Below, piece by piece: positions 52,141-60,744 of a DNA stretch of 64,000 bases. The notes beneath the pieces were generated by a model that worked only from the letters and a program-made list of their open reading frames with translations, was not told the origin of the DNA and did no database searches. Each line of letters begins with the position of its first letter. The first letter of the stretch is position 1. The position numbers were made by a program, and so were the translations under genes. The DNA is from Microbacterium festucae (lineage in GTDB: Bacteria > Actinomycetota > Actinomycetes > Actinomycetales > Microbacteriaceae): contig NZ_JAOEFC010000003.1 in NCBI RefSeq assembly GCF_025421715.1, forward strand, positions 1 through 64,000, read 5' to 3'.

Positions 52141-52200
52141 TATGTCAGAAACTGTTTATGAAAATAACACACCGTTTACACCGTATACAGATCTAATCTG
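52141..52200. promoter_or_regulatory. AT-rich divergent operator/promoter region of tetR and the ABC exporter
   Basis: The 91-bp gap between the exporter and tetR is strikingly AT-rich against the background. It contains an imperfect dyad TGTTTAT...ATAACA (about 52156-52172), then ACCGTTTACACCGTATACAG with two CCGT-TAC half-repeats, and TAATCT as a candidate -10 for tetR. One or both elements are likely TetR binding sites. Exact limits are uncertain. Confidence 0.5.
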
Positions 52201-52216
52201 GACGAGTGGTGCACAC

Positions 52217-53143
52217 ATGACCGACCAGGCCGAACCCGAGCTCTCGCGCGCGGTCGCCCTCGCCTGGGGGGTCGCGGTCAACCCGCAGCGGGGGCCGAAA
52301 CGCGAGATGAGCGTGGAGCGCATCGTCGATGCGGCCATCGAGATCGCCGACGCCGAGGGCCTCGGGGCGGTCTCCATGGCGGCGGTGGCTGCGCGCCTCG
52401 GCTACACCGCGATGTCGCTCTACCGCTATGTGAGCGCGAAGGACGATCTCGTGCTGCTCATGCAGGAGGCCGGCGTCGGGCTTCCGCCTGCGCCTCCCGC
52501 CGAGGGCGGGCACTGGCGTCAGCGCATCGAGACGCTGTACGCCGCGCAGATGGGGCGCTACCTCCAGCATCCGTGGCTGCTCGACATCCCCATCAACGGG
52601 TCTCCGACGACGCCGAACAGTGCCGCGTGGATGGATGCCGGCCTCGCCGCGCTGTCATCGACCGCGCTCTCGCACGCCGAGCGACTCGCTGTCGTCCTCG
52701 CCGTCACCGGACTGGCGCGCTGGTGCGGCGTCGTCTACGCCGGGTATGCGCGCGCCGCCCAGGCGACCGGCCTGAGCGACGAGGCGCTCGCGCAGCGGGA
52801 GGACCAGCTGTTCCGGGCGCTCATCGACGTCGACGCGTTCCCGGCCCTGCGCGCCGCGATCGATGCCGGCGTGTTCCTCGACGAGGGCGACCCCTTCGCG
52901 TTCGGCCTCGCCCGACTGCTCGACGGGGTGGTCGCCCATGCCGAGCATCGCGCCTCCGGCCGGCCGGTGGAGGCGCCTGCGGCACCGGAGGTGTCGCCTC
53001 TGCCGGTCGCCGACAAGCGGGTGCGCGAGGCGCAGAAGGCCGTGCGCGCCGCCGAACGGCAGCTGCGCGACGCCCAGCGTGACCTGCGGCACGCGTCGCG
53101 GGAGGCGCTCGACCGGGCCGAGCGGGCCGGCGGACGCCCCTGA
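52217..53143 (+). CDS. TetR-family regulator with coiled-coil C-terminal extension
   Basis: 308 aa, long for TetR. The HTH lies at about 31-78 (MSVERIVDAAIEIADAEGLG, VSMAAVAARLGYTAMSLYRYVSAKDDLV), followed by a TetR-C-type all-helical ligand domain. The last ~45 residues (PVADKRVREAQKAVRAAERQ onward) form a charged heptad-like helix that is unusual in the family and may add an oligomerisation surface. It faces the DrrAB-type exporter and probably represses it. ATG 52217 was chosen at the start of the HTH-proximal sequence; upstream frame is operator DNA. Confidence 0.88.
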   Translation: MTDQAEPELSRAVALAWGVAVNPQRGPKREMSVERIVDAAIEIADAEGLGAVSMAAVAARLGYTAMSLYRYVSAKDDLVLLMQEAGVGLPPAPPAEGGHWRQRIETLYAAQMGRYLQHPWLLDIPINGSPTTPNSAAWMDAGLAALSSTALSHAERLAVVLAVTGLARWCGVVYAGYARAAQATGLSDEALAQREDQLFRALIDVDAFPALRAAIDAGVFLDEGDPFAFGLARLLDGVVAHAEHRASGRPVEAPAAPEVSPLPVADKRVREAQKAVRAAERQLRDAQRDLRHASREALDRAERAGGRP

Positions 53144-53190
53144 GCGGGACACCGTCGACTCATCCCCGCGCGTCACACGTTTCCCAGATG

Positions 53191-53220
53191 TTTACACGCG
53201 TCCCGCCGACCCCGTAGGCT
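53191..53220 (+). promoter_or_regulatory. Promoter of the excisionase-HTH gene
   Basis: TTTACA (53191-53196), 18-base spacer, TAGGCT (53215-53220). The predicted transcript has a leader of about 60 bases before ATG 53288, unlike the many leaderless genes here. The leader contains CCCGGGGC and GCCCAGGGGC segments that can form alternative hairpins. Confidence 0.55.
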
Positions 53221-53287
53221 GTGCGTCAATGCAAGCCCGGGGCAATTCCGCCCAGGGGCTTCGGGTACCGGGGACAAAGGGGATTCG

Positions 53288-53479
53288 ATGTCGGAGCTCG
53301 CTGATGTGCGCTTCCTCACCGTTGCGGAGGTCGCCGACCTCATGCGCGTCTCGAAGATGACCGTGTACCGCCTCGTGCACTCGGGTGAACTGCCCGCGGT
53401 GCGCTTCGGACGCAGCTACCGTGTGCCCGAGACGGCCGTCACAGCAGCCCTGCAGCGGCCGATCGCCGACGTCGGCTAG
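53288..53479 (+). CDS. Excisionase-family HTH protein (Rv0500A-like)
   Basis: 63 aa, a single MerR-like/excisionase winged HTH: FLTVAEVADLMRVSKMTVYRLVHSGELPAVRFGRSYRVPE. Despite the name it is a small transcription factor conserved beside bS22 in actinobacteria, not a phage protein. Length and sequence order match the mycobacterial Rv0500A type. It precedes the bS22 gene by 81 bp. Confidence 0.9.
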   Translation: MSELADVRFLTVAEVADLMRVSKMTVYRLVHSGELPAVRFGRSYRVPETAVTAALQRPIADVG

Positions 53480-53560
53480 ACTGCTCTGAGGCATTTTTCC
53501 GATTTGCCCGATCCCGGGTGCGGTCATCCGCGTCCAGACCCCTGACATGTGAGGTTTTCC

Positions 53561-53659
53561 GTGGGTTCTGTCATCAAGAAGCGCCGCAAGCGCATGGCGA
53601 AGAAGAAGCACCGCAAGCTGCTTCGCAAGACTCGCCACCAGCGCCGCAACAAGAAGTAA
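53561..53659 (+). CDS. Small ribosomal subunit protein bS22
   Basis: 32 aa, more than half Lys/Arg: N-terminus MGSVIKKRRKRMAKKKHRK. It matches the tiny actinobacterial 30S protein bS22 (formerly annotated AURKAIP1/COX24-like, Rv0500B in M. tuberculosis), which sits near the decoding centre. GTG start at 53561 encodes the conserved MGSVIKKRRK. An effective terminator follows. Confidence 0.93.
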   Translation: MGSVIKKRRKRMAKKKHRKLLRKTRHQRRNKK

Positions 53660-53678
53660 GCTGCGGCACAGACACCGA

Positions 53679-53711
53679 GCGCCTGTCCGAACGGACGGGC
53701 GCTTCGTGTTT
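53679..53711 (+). terminator. Terminator after bS22
   Basis: An 11-bp stem with one mismatch (GCGCCTGTCCG 53679-53689 with 53692-53702) followed by TTCGTGTTT. This is the most T-rich tail after a hairpin in the window. Confidence 0.8.
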
Positions 53712-53802
53712 CCGCGCCCGGACGCACCTCCTCGCGCCACAGCGACGCCCCCGCGGCACCCCGGCGACGCCGCCCGGTGCGCGGCGGTGGAAAGATGGGA
53801 GC

Positions 53803-54132
53803 GTGACGACGCTGACGATCATCTCCAAGCCCGACTGCCATCTGTGCGACGTGGCACGTGAGGTCATCGAGACCGTCGTGGCCGATCTTCCCGACGATGC
53901 CGTCGAGATCGAGGAGTTCTCGATCCTCGACGATGCCGCGCTCTACGCGCAGTGGTGGGAGAAGATCCCCGTCGTCCTCGTCGACGGTCGACTGCACGCC
54001 CACTGGCGCCTGTCGCCCGACCGGCTGCGCACGGCGCTGACCGAGGCCGCGCACGCCGCCACCGCGCACAACGACACCGCGCACACCGAGTCGTCGATCG
54101 CATCGATGACCGAGAAGGAGAGCTCCCGATGA
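53803..54132 (+). CDS. Glutaredoxin-family thiol protein
   Basis: 109 aa. Redox motif CHLC (C12, C15) after strand LTIISKPD, then a cis-Pro region (EKIPVVLVDG). The short fold matches DUF836/glutaredoxin-like proteins of actinobacteria (Rv0508 type). The C-terminal ~25 residues are a polar His/Thr/Ser-rich tail. GTG start at 53803 was chosen because it begins directly at the first beta strand. It overlaps the next gene by 4 bp. Confidence 0.88.
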   Translation: MTTLTIISKPDCHLCDVAREVIETVVADLPDDAVEIEEFSILDDAALYAQWWEKIPVVLVDGRLHAHWRLSPDRLRTALTEAAHAATAHNDTAHTESSIASMTEKESSR

Positions 54133-54431
54133 CCATCCGTCACATCGTCGCCTGGAAGATGGCCGCCGAGGATGCCGGCACCCGCGCCGAGCAGGCCGCC
54201 GAGGTCGCTCGTCGCCTGCACGCCCTCGTGGGGGTCGTGCCCTCGATCCGCACGCTGTCGGCCGGCCCGAACGTGGCCTACCCGGAGGGCAACGCCGACG
54301 TGGCGGTCGTCATCGACTTCGACGACCTCGCCGGTCTCGACGCCTACCAGACCCACCCCGCGCACCAGGAGACGGCCGGGTACATCCGCAGCGTCGCCGG
54401 CGGCCGGCTGGCCGTCGACTTCGAGGTCTGA
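54129..54431 (+). CDS. Dabb (stress-responsive A/B barrel) family protein
   Basis: 100 aa: TIRHIVAWKM, a helix RAEQAAEVARRLHALVG, DVAVVIDFDDLAGLDAYQTHPAH and VAGGRLAVDFEV, the classic dimeric alpha/beta barrel of the Dabb family (PF07876). No specific enzyme function. Translationally coupled to the glutaredoxin gene (ATGA). Confidence 0.92.
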   Translation: MTIRHIVAWKMAAEDAGTRAEQAAEVARRLHALVGVVPSIRTLSAGPNVAYPEGNADVAVVIDFDDLAGLDAYQTHPAHQETAGYIRSVAGGRLAVDFEV

Positions 54432-54482
54432 CCCGGCTCCGGCCGCGGATCGCCGCCTCGCCGATCGCGCGGGCGGTCCGGC

Positions 54483-55667
54483 TCAGCGCTCGTCGGCCTC
54501 GCGATCGGGCGTGATCACCGGGATGGCCTGGGTGAAGTGGCGCGCACGCTCCTCGGCCTCCTCCGACCCGGTGAACAGGCCGACCGCATCGGTGTCGGCG
54601 GCCGGCGCCGCCGGCTCTGCCGACCCCGGCGGAGACGCGGACTCGCCCATCAGCACCCGCTGCACCGGCAGCGCCGCGGGGGTCTCGCGCTGCACCCAGT
54701 CGACCAGCCGCTCGCGCACGATGCAGCGCAGGTCGAACAGCGTCGGGGCGTCGTGCGCGGTCACCAGCACCCGCACGCGCACGAACCCGCCGGTGGCCTC
54801 GGTCACCTGCAGCACCGAGGCCCGGCCGTCCCACAGCGGGGTCTGGGCGAGCACCCGCTCCAGCTCCTCCCGCATCCGCGCCGGCGAGACGCGCCAGTCG
54901 AGGTCGAACTCCACCGCGCCCAGCAGCTCGCTGCCGGTGCGCGTCCAGTTCTGGAACGGCTTGGTTGTGAAGTAGGTGCACGGCAGCACGAGGCGACGGT
55001 CGTCCCACAGGTCGACGACGACGTAGCTGAGCGTGATCTCGCCGATGCGCCCCCACTCGCCCTCCACGACCACCACGTCGTCCACGCGGATCGCGTCGCT
55101 GAAGACCAGCTGCACCCCGGCGAACATGTTGGCGAGCACCGACTGCGCGGCCAGGCCCGCCACGATCGAGGCGATGCCGGCGGATGCCAGGACGCTGGCC
55201 CCCACGGCGCGCACCGCGTCGAAGGTGAGCAGCATCGAGCCGATCGCGAGGATGACGATGAGCGCGATCGCCAGCCGCCGCAGGATCAGCACCTGCGTGC
55301 GCATGCGCCGCGCCACGCGGTTGTCGGGCACGTCGATGCGGTAGCGGGCCAGCGCCAGATCGCCCGCGAAGGAGACGAGAGCCGACAGCAGCCACGCCCC
55401 GGCGGCGATGGCCACCAGCACGAACGCCTGCGTCACCGCGCCCAGCCACGGCGCCCCGGCCGGCGCCACCGCCAGCACCGCGATCCAGACCGCGATCACC
55501 ACGACGAGCGTGCGAAACGGCGGCCGTGCCCGGCCCACGAGGGCGCTCGGCCACTGCGCACGCCGGGCGATCAGACGGAAGACGAGCGAGACGATGACCG
55601 TGATCAGCGCGGCGGCGGCCACGGCGATCGCGATCGATACAGCCAGGGCGATCCAATCCTCCCACAC
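54483..55667 (-). CDS. MscS-family mechanosensitive channel
   Basis: 394 aa. GTG 55667 follows an excellent AAGGAG ribosome site 8 bases upstream and gives MWEDWIALAVSIAIAV as first membrane helix; longer upstream frames are not supported. About five helices, the last with the pore-lining Gly/Ala pattern SAGIASIVAGLAAQSVLANMF-like (abridged LASAGIASIVAGLAAQSVLA), then the beta domain (FSDAIRVDDVVVVEGEWGRI, LPCTYFTTKPFQNWTR) and a C-terminal cytoplasmic part. Acidic, disordered tail. It releases solutes on osmotic down-shock. Confidence 0.92.
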   Translation of the reverse strand: MWEDWIALAVSIAIAVAAAALITVIVSLVFRLIARRAQWPSALVGRARPPFRTLVVVIAVWIAVLAVAPAGAPWLGAVTQAFVLVAIAAGAWLLSALVSFAGDLALARYRIDVPDNRVARRMRTQVLILRRLAIALIVILAIGSMLLTFDAVRAVGASVLASAGIASIVAGLAAQSVLANMFAGVQLVFSDAIRVDDVVVVEGEWGRIGEITLSYVVVDLWDDRRLVLPCTYFTTKPFQNWTRTGSELLGAVEFDLDWRVSPARMREELERVLAQTPLWDGRASVLQVTEATGGFVRVRVLVTAHDAPTLFDLRCIVRERLVDWVQRETPAALPVQRVLMGESASPPGSAEPAAPAADTDAVGLFTGSEEAEERARHFTQAIPVITPDREADER

Positions 55668-55785
55668 GGGGCGACTCCTTCCTGTCGGAGCGACCCAGGC
55701 TAGGCGCCGACCCCCACCGCAGCGCAAATCGAGCGGCGGCGCGGGGCGGTGCCGGCGGTGCCGGAGGCGGCGGGCGCGGCGGAGG

Positions 55786-56577
55786 TCAGGCGCGCAGGCG
55801 CGCGCGCAGCGCGGTGAGCTCGTCGCCGGTGAGCCCGCCCGCCTGCTGCAGGTAGGCCGCCGCGCCGCCGTGCTCGGCATCGAGCCAGCCGAGGGCGTGC
55901 GTGATCGCGGCAGCGGGGGAGCCGGTGACCAGCTCGACGATCTGCGGGGTCAGCGGCGCCCCGAGGCGCTCGACCATGGCGAGCATCCCATCGGCCCACG
56001 GCCCGGCGAGGTTGTCGGCGCTGGCGGCGTAGTCGGCGGTGATCGCCGCGCGGTCGACGCCCACGGCATCCAGCAGCAGCGCGACGGCCACGCCGGTGCG
56101 GTCTTTGCCGGCGGTGCAGTGCACGACGACGGCCGTCGGCGCCTCGTCGGTGGAGGCGGCCACGAGCCGGGCCACCTCGGCGAAGGCGGGGCCGCTGTGC
56201 TGCAGCATCCCGACGTAGAGCTCGCCCAGCGTGGGCAGGGAGGCCATGGCCTGCGCCAGCACGGCCGGGTCGGCGCCGCCGGCCTTCATGAGGTCCTGCG
56301 CCATCGACGACATCGCCCCCTCGAGGATCGACAGCTCCACGACGTGGAACGGCCGGTCGCCGGGGAGCAGATCGGGGGCCATCGCCCGCTCGGTGGGCGT
56401 GCGGAAGTCGACCACCACGCCGATCGGGCTCGCCGACAGGGCCGCCAGGCCCGCCGGGGTGAGCGACTGCAGTCCGTCGGAGCGCAGCAGCACGCCGCTG
56501 CGCACGACCCCGCCGCCCACCAGCGGCAGGCCGCCGGTGTCGCGGAAGTTGTGGGTGCCCTCTATCACGATCGCCAT
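55786..56577 (-). CDS. Tyrosine-protein phosphatase, PtpB type
   Basis: 263 aa. The P-loop HCTAGKDRTG (H153, nucleophile C154, R160) is the signature of mycobacterial PtpB-like lipid/tyrosine phosphatases, with the N-terminal FRDTGGLPL motif and VVDFRTPTER. Substrates of actinobacterial housekeeping members are unknown. It follows aspS on the same strand with a 16-bp gap and is probably cotranscribed with it. Confidence 0.92.
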   Translation of the reverse strand: MAIVIEGTHNFRDTGGLPLVGGGVVRSGVLLRSDGLQSLTPAGLAALSASPIGVVVDFRTPTERAMAPDLLPGDRPFHVVELSILEGAMSSMAQDLMKAGGADPAVLAQAMASLPTLGELYVGMLQHSGPAFAEVARLVAASTDEAPTAVVVHCTAGKDRTGVAVALLLDAVGVDRAAITADYAASADNLAGPWADGMLAMVERLGAPLTPQIVELVTGSPAAAITHALGWLDAEHGGAAAYLQQAGGLTGDELTALRARLRA

Positions 56578-56593
56578 GGCGCCGGGCTGGGCC

Positions 56594-57943
<1,350 letters not shown>

Positions 57944-57999
57944 GGGGGAACAGTCTACGTTCAGGTTCCCGTTACCTCGGGTCCGTAGCCTCGGGCGTT

Positions 58000-58656
58000 A
58001 TGACGACCGGTACCGACGGCTCCTGGCTCACCACGCTCGTCGACGCCGTCGTCGGCCTCATGCACGTGATCGGCGCCCCCGGCGCGGGGCTCGCGATCGC
58101 GCTCGAGAACCTCTTCCCGCCGCTGCCCAGCGAAGTGATCCTGCCGATGGCGGGACTGGCCGCCAGCCAGGGCACCTTCACGCTGTTCGAGGCCATCGCG
58201 TGGACCACCGCCGGCTCGGTGGTGGGCGCCCTCGCCCTCTACGCCCTCGGCGCGTGGCTCGGCGTCGCACGGCTGCGCGCGATCGCCGCAAAGGTGCCGC
58301 TGCTGCACCCGGAGGACATCGACCGCACCGTCGCGTGGTTCACCAGGCACGGGAGCAAGGCCGTGTTCTTCGGCCGCATGATCCCGCTGTTCCGCAGCCT
58401 CATCTCCATCCCCGCCGGGGTCACGCGCATGCCGGTGTGGCGCTTCACGCTGCTCACCCTCGCCGGCAGCGTCGTCTGGAACAGCGTGTTCGTCGTGGCC
58501 GGGTTCCTGCTGGGCGAGTCGTGGCACGTCGTCGAGCAGTACGCCGACATCCTGCAGTACCTCGTGATCGCCGCGGTCGTCGCCGGTGTCTCGTGGTTCA
58601 TCGTCGTGCGGGTGCGGCAGGTGCGCGGGCGCCGTCCCGACCTCGACGCCGCCTGA
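58000..58656 (+). CDS. DedA-family membrane protein
   Basis: 218 aa. DedA/SNARE-associated signature: LENLFPPLPSEVILPMAGLAA (E and P residues of the re-entrant loop), GAWLGVARLRAIA, FFGRMIPLFRSLISIPAGVTRMP and a C-terminal helix bundle. These proteins flip phospholipids or undecaprenyl phosphate using the proton gradient. ATG 58000 follows TAGCCT (57986-57991) by eight bases. A hairpin follows the gene. Confidence 0.93.
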   Translation: MTTGTDGSWLTTLVDAVVGLMHVIGAPGAGLAIALENLFPPLPSEVILPMAGLAASQGTFTLFEAIAWTTAGSVVGALALYALGAWLGVARLRAIAAKVPLLHPEDIDRTVAWFTRHGSKAVFFGRMIPLFRSLISIPAGVTRMPVWRFTLLTLAGSVVWNSVFVVAGFLLGESWHVVEQYADILQYLVIAAVVAGVSWFIVVRVRQVRGRRPDLDAA

Positions 58657-58695
58657 CCGCCGACGCACGCCGGTCGGGCGCCGGGCGCCGGGGCG

Positions 58696-58728
58696 GACCG
58701 GGTTCGGGGTCCCTCCGAACCGGGGGTC
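58696..58728 (+). terminator. Terminator after dedA
   Basis: GACCGGGTTCGG (58696-58707) pairs with CCGAACCGGGGGTC (58715-58728) with a small bulge, loop GGTCCCT. Confidence 0.6.
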
Positions 58729-58769
58729 TCCCAGGCTGTCCATAGTCCCCCCGCCCGTAGAATCGAGGG

Positions 58770-59399
58770 GTGCCTGCCGACCGTCTCCACCTCGTGCGCC
58801 ATGGAGAGGTCCACAATCCCGAGCGCGTGCTGTACGGCCGCCTCCCGAACTACCGGCTGAGCGAGCCCGGGCGGGGCATGGCCCGCGCCGCGGCGGAGTA
58901 CGTGCACGGGCTCGAACGTCCCGTCACCGCGCTCTACGCCTCGCCGCTGCAGCGCACCCGCGAGTCGGCCGAGCCGTTCACCGAGCTGTTCGGCCTCGAC
59001 CCGGTGATCGACGAGCGCGTCATCGAGCCCACCAACGTCTTCGAGGGCACCCAGATGCGCCGCGCGCTGCGCGATCCGCGCAACTGGCGCCACCTGCGGG
59101 CGCCGTCGATCCCGAGCTGGGGCGAGCCCTACCTCGACGTCGTCGCGCGCATGGACGATGCGATGGACGACGCCTGGGATGCCGCGCCGTCGGGCGACGT
59201 CGTCGTCGTCTCGCACCAGCTGCCGATCTGGATCACCCACCTCTCGGTGGCGGGGCTGCCGCTGCGGCACGACCCGCGGCGGCGCCGGTGCAGCCTGTCG
59301 AGCATCACCAGTTTCGAGCGCGTGGGCGACGTGTGGCGCGAAGTGTCGTACGCCGAGCCGGCCGCCACCGGCGGCGCCGTGGATGTGGGGGCGGTATGA
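58770..59399 (+). CDS. Histidine phosphatase family protein
   Basis: 209 aa, phosphoglycerate-mutase-like: RHG motif LVRHGEVHN near the N-terminus, YASPLQRTRESAEPF, acid/base Glu in EPTNVFEGTQ and the second His in VVVSHQLPIW. Substrate unknown. GTG 58770 follows TAGAAT (58758-58763) by six bases, a near-ideal leaderless promoter. It overlaps the thioredoxin gene by 4 bp, so it starts the cytochrome c maturation operon; such pairing is common in actinobacteria. Confidence 0.9.
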   Translation: MPADRLHLVRHGEVHNPERVLYGRLPNYRLSEPGRGMARAAAEYVHGLERPVTALYASPLQRTRESAEPFTELFGLDPVIDERVIEPTNVFEGTQMRRALRDPRNWRHLRAPSIPSWGEPYLDVVARMDDAMDDAWDAAPSGDVVVVSHQLPIWITHLSVAGLPLRHDPRRRRCSLSSITSFERVGDVWREVSYAEPAATGGAVDVGAV

Positions 59400-59998
59400 G
59401 AATGCGCAAGATCACGGCATCCGTCGCGGCGGTGCTGCTCGCGGTGGGCCTCGCGGCCTGCACGAGCCCGAACGACTCGCTCGCCGACCAGTACAAAGAG
59501 GGCAGCAACAAGGGCTTCGTCTCGGGTGACGGCCGGGTCGAGGAGATCCCCGCCGATCAGCGCGGCGAGCCGATCGTGTTCGACGGGGTCACCGTCGACG
59601 GGTCGCGCCTGTCGAGCGACGACTACGCCGACGAGGTGCTCGTCGTGAACTTCTGGTACGCCGCGTGCGGTCCGTGCCGCGCCGAGGCCCCGATCCTCGA
59701 GGGCGTCGCCGGGGCCACCGCCGAGGCCGGTGCGTCGTTCCTCGGCGTCAACATCTACGACGGCTCCGAGCAGGCCGCCTCGTTCGAGAAGACCTACGGC
59801 ATCACCTACCCGTCGCTGCTGGCCGATGAGGATGCCGAGCTCAAGCTCGCCTTCGCGTCGGTGACGACCGTGATGGCCGCGCCCACCACGCTCGTGCTCG
59901 ACCGGCAGGGGCGCGTGGCCGCCCGCTTCGTCGGCGCCGTGCAGAGCGAGTCGATCCTGCGCACGGTCATCGAGGACACGATCGCGGAGGATTCGTGA
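59396..59998 (+). CDS. ResA/TlpA-like thioredoxin lipoprotein
   Basis: 200 aa. Lipobox LAAC with Cys22, then a thioredoxin fold with active site CGPC (C91, C94; NFWYAACGPC) and cis-Pro in MAAPTTLVLDRQG. It should reduce the haem-binding Cys pair of apocytochrome c outside the membrane in system II. It overlaps the phosphatase gene (ATGA) and the ccdA gene (GTGA). Confidence 0.9.
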   Translation: MRMRKITASVAAVLLAVGLAACTSPNDSLADQYKEGSNKGFVSGDGRVEEIPADQRGEPIVFDGVTVDGSRLSSDDYADEVLVVNFWYAACGPCRAEAPILEGVAGATAEAGASFLGVNIYDGSEQAASFEKTYGITYPSLLADEDAELKLAFASVTTVMAAPTTLVLDRQGRVAARFVGAVQSESILRTVIEDTIAEDS

Positions 59999-60744
59999 AT
60001 CCGGGCGCGATCGTCTTCGACGGCGCGCTGTGGGTGGCGATCCCGATCGCCGCACTCGCCGGCCTCGTCTCCTTCCTCTCCCCGTGCGTGCTGCCGCTCG
60101 TGCCCGGCTACCTGGGCTTCCTCGGCGGCGCGGCGGCGCCCCGCACCGGCGGCACGCGCACCCGCACCCGCTCCCGGCTGGTGCTCGGGGTGCTGCTGTT
60201 CATCGCCGGTTTCACGCTCGTGTTCGTGTCGATGGGCATCTTCGCCGGCACCGTGGGGCGCTTCTTCATCCAGTACCAAGAGCTCATCACGCGCGTGCTC
60301 GGCGTCGTGGTCATCGCGCTCGGTCTCGTCTTCATCGGCGTCTTCGGCTTCGCTCAGCGCACCTACAAGCCGCAGGTGCGCCAGAACCTGGGACTCGTCG
60401 GCGCCCCCCTGCTGGGCATCGCGATGGGCGTGGGCTGGGCGCCGTGCATCGGCCCGACCCTCACCGCCATCCTCTCGATGGGCATCAGCCAGGCCGACCC
60501 GTGGCGTGCGGCGCTGCTCGCCGTCGCCTACTCGCTCGGCCTGGGCATCCCGTTCCTGCTGCTCGCGGTCGGTTTCGGCTGGGCGACGCGCTCGGTGAGC
60601 ATCCTGCGGCGCCACATCCGCGCCGTCAACATCCTCGGGGGGATCCTTCTCATCGTGCTCGGCATCCTGATGGTCACCGGCGTCTGGACCGCGATCATGT
60701 CGCAGCTGCTGGGGGTGATCGGCGGTGTCGAACTCCCGATCTGA
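59995..60744 (+). CDS. ccdA: Cytochrome c biogenesis protein CcdA
   Basis: 249 aa with six membrane helices and the redox Cys pair in SPCVLPLVPGYLGFLGG and GWAPCIGPTLTAI. It passes electrons from cytoplasmic thioredoxin to the ResA-like protein. GTG start 59995 overlaps the upstream stop; it overlaps resB by 20 bp. Confidence 0.95.
   Translation: MNPGAIVFDGALWVAIPIAALAGLVSFLSPCVLPLVPGYLGFLGGAAAPRTGGTRTRTRSRLVLGVLLFIAGFTLVFVSMGIFAGTVGRFFIQYQELITRVLGVVVIALGLVFIGVFGFAQRTYKPQVRQNLGLVGAPLLGIAMGVGWAPCIGPTLTAILSMGISQADPWRAALLAVAYSLGLGIPFLLLAVGFGWATRSVSILRRHIRAVNILGGILLIVLGILMVTGVWTAIMSQLLGVIGGVELPI

Noticed and set aside
53288..53479. Prophage or integrative element suggested by an excisionase-like gene
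   Set aside because: No integrase, attachment repeat or phage gene is near, and the gene is a conserved actinobacterial HTH protein beside bS22.
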